NCBI GenBank assembly: GCA_019423445.1
Contig: JAHZBJ010000110.1
Span: 1-6,360 of the forward strand
Length of the DNA: 6,360 nt
Direction: 5' to 3'
Origin: Oscillospiraceae bacterium
Lineage (GTDB): Bacteria > Bacillota > Clostridia > Oscillospirales > Ruminococcaceae
Each line of letters starts with the position of its first letter. Positions within the stretch are counted from its first letter, which is position 1. The notes beneath the pieces are model-generated. The model saw nothing but the letters and a program-made list of their open reading frames with translations, was not told the DNA's origin and ran no database searches. This document shows positions 1 to 6,105 of the stretch, one piece after another. Position numbers and translations under genes: made by a program.

Positions 1-245
1 CTCACTGCAAGTTTAACTCCTCCGCCATGATCCTGGGTCTGGTGCTGGGCATCATCTGCGAGTCCAACCTCCGCCGCGCCTACACCATCGCCGATGGTGA
101 CACCCTTCTGGCGGCTACCTTCAACATCCTGGCCCGTCCCATCACCGGCATCATCATGCTGGTCTGCGTCGTGGCCCTGCTGAGTCCCGTGGTCAAAGGC
201 TATCTCAACAAGAAGAAGGCCAAAGCGGCGGCTTCCAGCAAGTAA
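1..245 (+). CDS. Tripartite tricarboxylate transporter permease, TctA family (C-terminal fragment)
   Basis: This is the last 80 codons of a gene that begins before the window; the frame is open from position 3 and ends at TAA 243-245. TctA proteins are the large membrane subunit of the tripartite tricarboxylate transporters, which take up citrate-like carboxylates with a TctC binding protein and the small TctB subunit. The fragment shows the typical end of the family: a hydrophobic segment followed by a conserved stretch of the form LGxxxExNLRRA, seen here as LGIICESNLRRAY. Then come a GD-containing loop, the family-typical RPI turn (ARPITGIIML), a last membrane helix and a short lysine/alanine-rich cytoplasmic tail. 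It is convergent with the ABC operon and probably not functionally linked to it. The family call rests on these motifs only, because most of the protein is missing. Confidence 0.82.
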   Translation, partial: HCKFNSSAMILGLVLGIICESNLRRAYTIADGDTLLAATFNILARPITGIIMLVCVVALLSPVVKGYLNKKKAKAAASSK

Positions 246-419
246 TCAATTCCGCGATTTCCTTCTCCCGCGCCGCTGGGCTTCTTCGCTTCTCTGCCCG
301 GCGGCGCTCTATCCTTCCCGGCGGCTTGCCGCCGGAATCCGCCGGCAGCCAATCCCGGCACAGCACGCAAAGCGCCCGGAGAGATCCTGATGGGTTTCTC
401 CGGGCGCTTTGTAGCTTTA
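246..419. other. Convergent intergenic region
   Basis: This 174-bp gap lies between the TctA-type gene (+) and the last ABC permease gene (-). I see no coding region or promoter in it. It contains a short GC-rich inverted repeat at 318-335 (CCGGCGGC, TT, GCCGCCGG) without a T tract, and the long terminator hairpin at 369-410. A 14-nt sequence at 311-324 recurs exactly at 5911-5924. Confidence 0.7.
369..410. terminator. Long hairpin terminator between convergent genes
   Basis: The arms are 369-387 and 392-410 with the tetraloop TGAT at 388-391. Read as + strand RNA, all 19 positions pair, counting two G-U wobbles (383/396 and 385/394). Read as - strand RNA those two pairs become A-C mismatches, leaving a clean 14-bp stem (369-382 with 397-410). 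The outer arms are AAA/TTT, so each strand has a short T run after the stem (CTTTGTAGCTTTAT on +, CTTT on -). It lies 124 nt past the TctA stop and 10 nt past the permease stop (TGATAA), so it can end both transcripts. The T tracts are weak, but stem length and position make the call good. Confidence 0.82.
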
Positions 420-1901
420 TCAGGCCGGAGTCTCTCCCGCCTGGGGGGCAGGGGAATCCCCCTGGGGAGGTGTAGAAACGGACTTTTGGGGCTTTTTCCA
501 GGCGTGCATGGCAAGGGCCATGGCGATGACCCCAAAGGATGCAAAGACCCGGAAATATTCGCCGATCATAGCGTTGCCGAAGAGTTCCCGGCCCGCCAGG
601 GGCGCCACAATAAAGAGGGTATGAAACAGGATGACCCCCAGAATTGCCTGGCCGTTGGTGGCCTTCGCCACCGAGGCCCCTCCTACCAGGAGGGCGGCGA
701 TAGCAAACTGTCCCACCTGGGTGTGAGCCCCATAGGTGGAGAAGGTCCCCACGTTCTGGAGGAAGATCAGCTGCCCCCAGCCGGCCAGGACGGTGGAAAG
801 AATCATGGCGATGACCCGGGTGCGGTCCACGTCGATGCCCGCGGCCCCCGCCACCGTCCGGCTCTGGCCCACGGTACGCATATTCTGTCCCAGGCGGGTG
901 CTCATCAGAAGCCGGTTGAAAAGGCACAGGGCCCCTACGCAAAGGCAGGTCATCACCGGGAGCTTCACCGCCACCAGCACCTGATAAACCGCCGGGACAT
1001 AGGTGAGGGCGTAAACGGCCAGGGCCGCGGCACAGACCGCCAGGGAGCCCTTCCAATTCATCGGTTCCCTTTTTGCCGCCCTCTGCCGCAGGAGCCGGGA
1101 GAGCTGCCCAAGGATTACCGCCAGTACGCCGGCTTCCACCACCCACAGAAGGAGGAGGCGGTTCCCGGTCAGGAAGTCCTCCACCGCGGGGATGAAGGTG
1201 ACGGCATAAAGAACCGTTGTCCCCGCCAGGATCCCCCCTGTCCTTTTCCAGTCCACAGGCTGCTTTTGCCAGAGTTTCAGCACTGCCCCCAGCACCACCG
1301 CCCCCACTGTTAGGTAAAAGGCGATTTCGGCAATGGAAAGCATGGGGACGTTGTCCAGGGCGTATTTGATGGTGTCCTTTAAATCAATGGTGTTTTTCAC
1401 CCCCACCCCGGTGGACAGCATCAGCTTCTGGGCGTTGGGGCCGGTGAACGGGATCACCCCGCCGAAGATAAAGAGAAAGATCAACTGGTAAAAGCCCTCG
1501 GCAAAGTACCCCAGCACCAGGCCGCCGATCATCTCTGAGCCCTTGATTTTGTTAAAGAGCTTTCCCACCAACAGGCCGAAAAAGGCCGCCAGGGGAGTGG
1601 TCAGGAGCACCGTAGCCAGAAAGCCTCCGATACCGGAAAGCCCCCAGTAGGTGGTAAGAAAAAGGGCGATTTGGGCTGCCATGGCGCCGATAATGATGCC
1701 GAAGTTAAGGCCCATCCCCGCCAGCACCGGAATGATCAGGGACAGCACCAGGAAGGAGTTCCGGGCCACCCGGGTAAAAAGCTCCCCTGCCACAAAGGTC
1801 AGGGACTGCCCCGAGGCGGCGATGCCGCCGATACACAACAGGGCGAACAGAACCGCCACCTTCTGGTCAAAGAGTTTGTCCAGAAGTTTTTTCTTATTCA
1901 C
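420..1901 (-). CDS. ABC transporter permease 2 (RbsC/NupQ-like, BPD_transp_2), enlarged by internal duplication
   Basis: This is an inner-membrane permease of an ABC importer, second partner of the permease encoded just upstream. It is 493 residues if translation starts at GTG 1901. That start is preferred because GGAGG (1914-1910) lies 8 nt before it, whereas the in-frame GTG at 1910 overlaps this site. Family marks are GMGLNFGI near residue 62, NKIKGSEM near 117-124, an AAGIDVDRTR segment near 353-362 and LLVGGAS near 404-410, which also occur in permease 1. About ten or more hydrophobic segments are visible. RbsC-like permeases are usually about 320-370 residues. The excess here is explained by two tandem related units at about 181-241 and 243-305, each ending in YA(V/L)T(F/Y)(I/V)PAV after a (D/N)WK motif. 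The last 25 or so residues form a proline- and serine-rich tail. The first codons overlap permease 1 by 8 bp, implying translational coupling. The substrate is unknown. Confidence 0.9.
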   Translation of the reverse strand: MNKKKLLDKLFDQKVAVLFALLCIGGIAASGQSLTFVAGELFTRVARNSFLVLSLIIPVLAGMGLNFGIIIGAMAAQIALFLTTYWGLSGIGGFLATVLLTTPLAAFFGLLVGKLFNKIKGSEMIGGLVLGYFAEGFYQLIFLFIFGGVIPFTGPNAQKLMLSTGVGVKNTIDLKDTIKYALDNVPMLSIAEIAFYLTVGAVVLGAVLKLWQKQPVDWKRTGGILAGTTVLYAVTFIPAVEDFLTGNRLLLLWVVEAGVLAVILGQLSRLLRQRAAKREPMNWKGSLAVCAAALAVYALTYVPAVYQVLVAVKLPVMTCLCVGALCLFNRLLMSTRLGQNMRTVGQSRTVAGAAGIDVDRTRVIAMILSTVLAGWGQLIFLQNVGTFSTYGAHTQVGQFAIAALLVGGASVAKATNGQAILGVILFHTLFIVAPLAGRELFGNAMIGEYFRVFASFGVIAMALAMHAWKKPQKSVSTPPQGDSPAPQAGETPA

Positions 1902-3009
1902 GGCCGCCACCTCCAGTCTGGGTCAGGGCATAGATGATGATTCCGTTGGAAATAATCAGGCGCATCACTTCCGAGAGGTTGCTTTCGGGGATGAAAAGAT
2001 TGGCCACCGGCAGCCCCAGAGCCATGATCCCCTGGAAGAGGAAAGTCCCCACCAGGACATGGGAGATTTTGGCCCGGGTGGGAGATGCCCCGCCAATCAG
2101 CACCGCCGCCACCGAGGTGAACCCCATCTGCATGGGGCCGTTGTAGAGCTGCATGAAGCCGTATCCCTGAGCGTAGACCAGGATCCCCACCGCCGCCAGG
2201 ATGGTGGAAAGGGTGGTTCCCAGCAGCCGCATCCGGTTGACATGGATGCCGCCGGCCCGGGCAAAAACGGGGTTGGACCCGGCTGCGCTCATGGCGATGC
2301 CGGTTTTGGAGCGGAGGAACAGCCACACCAAAAAGCAGCAGAGAAAGAAGAAAAGCAGCAGCCCTGTAGGGATGGTCACCGGGCCCAGGGAAAAGGCCAG
2401 GGTTTTGTTCATCACCTCGGAAAAGGAGGAAGCCAGGGAGATGGTGTTGCGCATCCCCTGTCCGGCGTTGGGGAAGATCAGCTCCCCGCTTCGGAAAGGG
2501 AGGATCACCCAGATGATATTCATAAAGGCGATGATGGAAAAGCCCACATAGGTGGTCACCGTCATTTCAGAGCCCTTGACCCGGTTCAGCAGCAGGCCGT
2601 AGAGCCAGCCGATTACCGCTGCCAGAGCCATGCCGATGAGGATGGCCGCCAGTACCGCCGCCCACTGAGCCAGAAGAGGGCCGTTTTTCTCTCCCAGGAG
2701 CCGGACGCCGGTCTCCAGCAGCCCGGGGTTCTTGGCCACCTCCAGCTCAATGACGATGAGCCCGCCCAGGAGCCCCCCCACAATTCCCATGGAGATGCCG
2801 AAGTTGAGGCCGATGCCGCACTGTACCGCCGGCACCATAGCCAAAGCCAGGATGCCGTACATTCCCCAGCGGCGGATAATATCGCTGAAAAGCTGGCCCA
2901 TATTCATCTGAAAGGCCCAGGCGCAAACGACCAGCACCAGGAAAAAGCCCACGATGATGATCCGGGGGAGCCCGATTTTGTTCAGCAGGCTCCTGGCTCC
3001 CTTACCCAT
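1894..3009 (-). CDS. ABC transporter permease 1 (RbsC/NupP-like, BPD_transp_2)
   Basis: This is an inner-membrane subunit of the ABC importer, 371 residues, near the usual family length. The ATG at 3009 was chosen because AAGGGAGG (3025-3018) lies 8 nt upstream. A longer in-frame start at 3051 would add 14 residues inside the ATPase gene and has no clear ribosome binding site. It has a basic N-terminus followed by a first membrane helix at about residues 17-33. CGIGLNFGISMG at 64-75 is a typical motif of CUT2/nucleoside permeases. NRVKGSEM at 142-149 lies in the cytoplasmic loop expected to touch the ATPase. Further marks are an AAGSNPVFARAGGIHVNRMR segment at 242-261 and VLIGGAS at 303-309. 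Several more helices run to the C-terminus. ATG and the ATPase stop share ATGGGTAA, an 8-bp overlap; its own stop overlaps permease 2 in the same way. It should pair with permease 2 as a heterodimer. Family call is secure; ligand unknown. Confidence 0.92.
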   Translation of the reverse strand: MGKGARSLLNKIGLPRIIIVGFFLVLVVCAWAFQMNMGQLFSDIIRRWGMYGILALAMVPAVQCGIGLNFGISMGIVGGLLGGLIVIELEVAKNPGLLETGVRLLGEKNGPLLAQWAAVLAAILIGMALAAVIGWLYGLLLNRVKGSEMTVTTYVGFSIIAFMNIIWVILPFRSGELIFPNAGQGMRNTISLASSFSEVMNKTLAFSLGPVTIPTGLLLFFFLCCFLVWLFLRSKTGIAMSAAGSNPVFARAGGIHVNRMRLLGTTLSTILAAVGILVYAQGYGFMQLYNGPMQMGFTSVAAVLIGGASPTRAKISHVLVGTFLFQGIMALGLPVANLFIPESNLSEVMRLIISNGIIIYALTQTGGGGRE

Positions 3010-4603
3010 GCTTGCCGCCTCCCTTCCCAGACCCGGACATAGCCAGGCCAAACTCCGCGTCGCTGGCGCCGGGGGCCAGGATTCGGGCCAGCTTTCCGTC
3101 GGAGACGATGGCGATGCGGTCGCAGACGCTCCGCAGCTCCATCAGCTCCGAGGAAACCACCACCACCGTCATCCCCTGCTCCCGGTTGAGCTTTATCAAA
3201 TATTCCAGCACCAGCTTTTTGGCGCCGATGTCGATGCCCCGGGTGGGTTCCGACACAAAAAGGATCTCCGGCTTCAGGGTCAGCGCCGCCGCCAGACAGA
3301 CCTTTTGCTGGTTTCCCCCGGAAAGCCGCCCCGCCGCCTGGCGGATACCGCTGCACCGGATGTCCAGGGTCCTTACCATCTCCTCCGCCCGGGCCCGGGC
3401 CCGGCGGCCGTCATAAAACCGCATCCACCCCACCCGGCGGAGAAAATCCCGGTTCACCTGCATCGCGGCAAAGACGATATTCTCCTGGATACTCTCTTCC
3501 AAAAGAAGGCCCACCCCACGGCGGTCCTCCGAAACAAAGGCTACCTTGTGGCGCAGAGCTTCCCCAAGCTTTCCCAGATCCAGGGGGCTGCCGTTTACCC
3601 GCACCTCTCCACCGGCGCTGTAAAGGCCCATAATGCCGTTGGGAATCCCCAGCTTCCCCTGGCCCGCCAGGCCCCCGATGCCGAAGATCTCCCCCCTGCG
3701 GATATCCAGGTCAATGCCCCGGACCTGCTCCCCCGGCATATCCACTGTGTAATTTCGCAGGGAAATGGCAATCTCCTGGTCCGAAAGGGTGCGGTTGTCC
3801 TCCCGCTCTTCCACCAGTTTCTCCACCCGTCGGCCAATCATCAGTTCGGCGATCTCCACGGCGCTGGTATCCTTCACCTCCCGCCGGGCCACCAGCTCCC
3901 CATCCCGGAGGACGGTGAGGCTGTCCGCCGCCTCCATCACCTCATCCAGGCGGTGGGTGATGAAGATGATAGCGATGCCCCGGGCAGCGATGGCCCCCAT
4001 CACTTCCAGCAGGCGTTTGGCCTCGCTTTCGGTAAGGACGGCAGTGGGCTCGTCGAAGACCAGAAGCCGGACGCCGGTCTTATCAATTTCCCGGGCAATC
4101 TCAATAAACTGCATATATCCCACCGGCATTCCCCTCACCAGGGCGTTTTCGTCCACGGCAAGGCCGATGGTCTCCAGGGCTTTCCGGGCATCCCGGGCCA
4201 TTGCATCCAGGTCCAGGGTCTCCATAGAAGGCCCTGCCAAGCGGCTTACCAGGTTGGGGCGGCTGATCTCCCGCCCCACCTTGATGTTCTCGGTGACGGT
4301 GAAACCGGGGATGAGCATGAACTCCTGGTGGACCATACCGATCCCCAGCTCCATGGCCTTCTGGGGGGAGTCGATGCGGACGGGGCTGCCGTTTACCCGG
4401 ACGCTTCCCTGGAAGCCGCCGGTGGAGTGGATCACCGGCATCCCAAATAGGATGTTCATCAGGGTGGACTTTCCCGCTCCGTTCTCCCCCATCAGGGCAT
4501 GGATCTCCCCCGGACGGATGCGGAGGCTGACATTTTTCAAAACTTGGTTCCCGGCATATTCCTTGGAGATATCCTCCATCTCCAGGACATATTCCTTCTC
4601 CAT
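3002..4603 (-). CDS. Fused two-domain ABC importer ATPase (RbsA/MglA/NupO-like)
   Basis: This cytoplasmic ATPase has two nucleotide-binding domains in one chain and drives the importer. It is 533 residues from ATG 4603, the usual length for the RbsA type (about 500-530). AAGGA (4617-4613) is 9 nt from that ATG but only 3 nt from the alternative ATG at 4609, so 4603 is favoured. Domain 1 has Walker A GENGAGKST (39-47), Q-loop HQEF (92-95), Walker B LLVFDEP (180-186) and switch histidine THR (216-218). Its signature is abnormal, MPVGYMQF (159-166), where LSVGQQQR-like sequence is usual. Domain 2 has a weak Walker A, GLAGQGKLG (311-319), a canonical signature LSGGNQQK (427-434), and a Walker B reading LFVSEP with Ser before the catalytic Glu (452). 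Its switch region is SSEL rather than a histidine. One ATP site (Walker A1 with signature 2) therefore looks intact and the other degenerate. The stop overlaps permease 1 by 8 bp. Confidence 0.95.
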   Translation of the reverse strand: MEKEYVLEMEDISKEYAGNQVLKNVSLRIRPGEIHALMGENGAGKSTLMNILFGMPVIHSTGGFQGSVRVNGSPVRIDSPQKAMELGIGMVHQEFMLIPGFTVTENIKVGREISRPNLVSRLAGPSMETLDLDAMARDARKALETIGLAVDENALVRGMPVGYMQFIEIAREIDKTGVRLLVFDEPTAVLTESEAKRLLEVMGAIAARGIAIIFITHRLDEVMEAADSLTVLRDGELVARREVKDTSAVEIAELMIGRRVEKLVEEREDNRTLSDQEIAISLRNYTVDMPGEQVRGIDLDIRRGEIFGIGGLAGQGKLGIPNGIMGLYSAGGEVRVNGSPLDLGKLGEALRHKVAFVSEDRRGVGLLLEESIQENIVFAAMQVNRDFLRRVGWMRFYDGRRARARAEEMVRTLDIRCSGIRQAAGRLSGGNQQKVCLAAALTLKPEILFVSEPTRGIDIGAKKLVLEYLIKLNREQGMTVVVVSSELMELRSVCDRIAIVSDGKLARILAPGASDAEFGLAMSGSGKGGGKHG

Positions 4604-4671
4604 TTCCATACTTCCTTTCCCAGCGGCGGCAGAATCAGGGGAAGCCCCGGGTCTTTCTCCCGGGGCAGCCC
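4604..4671 (-). other. Binding protein-ATPase intergenic spacer
   Basis: This 68-bp spacer is the only real gap inside the ABC operon. It contains the GC-rich hairpin listed separately and the AAAGGAAG ribosome binding site (4618-4611) of the ATPase gene. No promoter-like hexamer pair is apparent. Confidence 0.6.
4644..4666 (-). promoter_or_regulatory. GC-rich intra-operon hairpin (processing/attenuation element)
   Basis: This is a perfect 8-bp inverted repeat: GCCCCGGG 4644-4651, a 7-nt loop, then CCCGGGGC 4659-4666. It starts 5 nt after the TGA stop of the binding-protein gene. No T run follows on the - strand (TTCCCCTGATT), so it is not a classical intrinsic terminator. In ABC importer operons, hairpins at this point commonly protect the 3' end of the binding-protein mRNA or cause partial termination, so that more binding protein than membrane complex is made. 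That role is inferred from position. Confidence 0.6.
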
Positions 4672-5844
4672 TCAGAAGTCCACAAACTCGGCCATAACCA
4701 GGTAATGGTTCTCCACCGCCACACCGTTCTGCTGGTAGTTGGTGATGTCCATCTCCGCCCCGGGGAGGAAGCTCTCAGCACACTCCTGGATGGTCTCCCG
4801 GAGAACCTGGTCGTCCAGGATCCCATCGGTCTCTCCCTCCAGGACCTTGATGGCGTACTCCACCCCGGCATCGATAAACAGCATATTGCAGGGGACGCCC
4901 CAGGTGGAGACCCGGCCGTTCATGCCGGCCTCGTCCACCTTCAGCTGAAGCTGTTCCAGCATATAGTCCACATCCCCCTCATGGCCGGACATGTCGATGT
5001 TCAGGGCGGCGGGGAAGGCGTGGAAGGGAGAGGGGCAGCACTGGAGGGTATAGATGGCCCCCTCCTCAAACACCTTGCGGATCAGGGGTTCCTGCATACT
5101 GCAGTTGGTGGTAAAAAAGACGGTGTCCTTGCCGTATTTCTCCACCTGGCGGGGAACATCCTCCAGAATGAACTGCTGGGCCCCGGTGACGCCGCTGTCC
5201 CCGGTGGGGTCCGGCGCGGTGACGTCCACCAGCTGGATGCCGTTCTGGGCGCAGTAGGTTTTGAGATTCTCATGGCGGGCCACAATAAAAGCGTAGCTCA
5301 TATGCCGGGGGAAGGAATAGTGGACCATGGTCTTGGCCCCCTGGCTGGCCGCCTGGGGCGGGATGACCACACCGCACCCCGGCTCATTCACCTGGAGGAC
5401 GATATCCGCCTTGGGGTCGATGACTGTAGGATCCTCGCCGGGGGTCCCGGCGATGAAGATCATATCGGGCCGGGTCTCCCGGACCTTGTCGATGGCGGCG
5501 GCGGTGCCGGGGATGGCCTGACACCAGATAATGGCCTTCACCTCCGGGTCGGAAGCCATGGCCACCGCCCCGGAGATCACCGTTTCGGTCTCGGTGGAGA
5601 AATTGTCCGGATAAGTGGCGGTAACGATCCTGTCGCCGTACCGTTCCTTCATCTTATTGGCCTGGGTGATCTCCTCGTCCCCTTGGGAGGCAGTACCGGT
5701 GATAATGCCGATCTTATAGTTTCCCCCCACCGGGACCATGGAGCCGGAACCCTCCCCCTGGGAGGAGGAGGTGTTCTCCCTCCCCCGGCAGCCGGCAGCC
5801 ATCAGCGCCGCTGCCAGAAGCAAACACAACAGTCTTTTCTTCAT
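4672..5844 (-). CDS. Lipoprotein substrate-binding component, DUF3798 family
   Basis: This is the predicted membrane-anchored ligand-binding protein of the importer, 390 residues. ATG 5844 is set by AAGGAGG (5860-5854) 9 nt upstream and by the lipoprotein signal that follows directly. That signal is MKKR, a hydrophobic core, then LMAAGC with the lipidated Cys at 19. Residues 20-42 form a Ser/Gly/Glu-rich linker. From residue 43 the protein begins with YKIGIITGT, a beta strand like the first strand of type I periplasmic-binding folds. Alternating Rossmann-like strands follow (for example VKAIIWCQAIPG 102-113, DMIFIAGTPGEDP 127-139, ADIVLQVNEPGCG 146-158, DTVFFTTNCS 240-249). I recognise the central segments as the Pfam DUF3798 family, which has no settled function; this is from memory. 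The protein does not resemble BmpA or ribose-binding proteins. The mature part has eight further cysteines (108, 157, 198, 248, 269, 270, 319, 355). As first gene of the operon it predicts its role; ligand unknown. Confidence 0.85.
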   Translation of the reverse strand: MKKRLLCLLLAAALMAAGCRGRENTSSSQGEGSGSMVPVGGNYKIGIITGTASQGDEEITQANKMKERYGDRIVTATYPDNFSTETETVISGAVAMASDPEVKAIIWCQAIPGTAAAIDKVRETRPDMIFIAGTPGEDPTVIDPKADIVLQVNEPGCGVVIPPQAASQGAKTMVHYSFPRHMSYAFIVARHENLKTYCAQNGIQLVDVTAPDPTGDSGVTGAQQFILEDVPRQVEKYGKDTVFFTTNCSMQEPLIRKVFEEGAIYTLQCCPSPFHAFPAALNIDMSGHEGDVDYMLEQLQLKVDEAGMNGRVSTWGVPCNMLFIDAGVEYAIKVLEGETDGILDDQVLRETIQECAESFLPGAEMDITNYQQNGVAVENHYLVMAEFVDF

Positions 5845-6062
5845 GGACTGGTCCCTCCTTGGATTTTCCTTTCCCCGCCCCGGGCCCTTCTCCCCCGGTT
5901 TCCCGGGGAGATCCTTCCCGGCGGGGAGCGTTCTGTAACAGTTTGCCCCGGGAAGTCCCGGAGATTCCCCGCCGCCGCCGATTTCCCCCGGAAGCCCCTG
6001 GCGGTGTGGAAAAACAATCCCTTGGGGATGGGCCTGAGCACTTCTTTCCCTTCCCGCCGGGG
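5845..6062 (-). other. GC-rich structured 5' leader of the ABC operon
   Basis: This stretch upstream of the binding-protein gene is non-coding and very GC-rich. The ribosome binding site is at 5860-5854. On the - strand it can form at least three helices. The first is 5889-5911, CCCCGG-GAAA-CCGGGG with a GNRA-type loop, extended outward past one bulge by TCT/AGA. The second is 5948-5961 (TCCCGG/CCGGGA arms). The third is an 8-bp helix pairing 5919-5926 with 5967-5974 that would enclose the second. I see no known riboswitch consensus. No convincing - strand -35/-10 pair was found here or up to 6204, so the operon promoter is unplaced. Confidence 0.45.
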
Positions 6063-6091
6063 TTGACAAGGCGCCTTCCCCGTGCTACCAT
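6063..6091 (+). promoter_or_regulatory. Sigma70/sigmaA-type promoter reading toward the yitT-like gene
   Basis: A perfect -35 box TTGACA (6063-6068) is followed by a 17-bp spacer and TACCAT (6086-6091), which matches TATAAT at 4 of 6 positions. The predicted transcription start is about 6097-6099, just after an A6 run. The -35 box, the spacing and the position in a divergent intergenic region support it. The transcript would enter the terminator hairpin at 6106 almost at once. Confidence 0.72.
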
Positions 6092-6105
6092 AAAAAACGA
6101 AGAGC

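Noticed and set aside
318..335. Inverted repeat CCGGCGGC/GCCGCCGG as terminator of the TctA gene
   Set aside because: The loop is only 2-4 nt and no T tract follows. The hairpin at 369-410 is a far better terminator for this transcript.
205..1146. Alternative - strand frame overlapping the end of permease 2
   Set aside because: It is Gly/Pro/Arg-rich with no membrane segments, and it runs through the terminator hairpin and into the TctA gene. Permease 2 is in a different frame and is supported by family motifs.
2954..4450. Long + strand open frame of about 500 codons opposite the ATPase gene
   Set aside because: The opposite strand carries complete Walker A, signature and Walker B motifs. 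This frame gives His/Pro/Gln-rich sequence with no recognisable domain.
4705..6066. Long + strand open frame opposite the DUF3798 gene
   Set aside because: It is antisense to a protein with a clear signal peptide, ribosome binding site and family motifs. Its translation is low-complexity (Gly, Asp, His, Leu) without domain features, as expected from the complementary frame of GC-rich coding DNA.
5845..6069. N-terminal extension of the binding protein to an ATG at 6069
   Set aside because: The added 75 residues are Gly/Pro/Arg-rich and would place the signal peptide inside the protein. ATG 5844 has a near-perfect ribosome binding site and starts directly with the lipoprotein signal.
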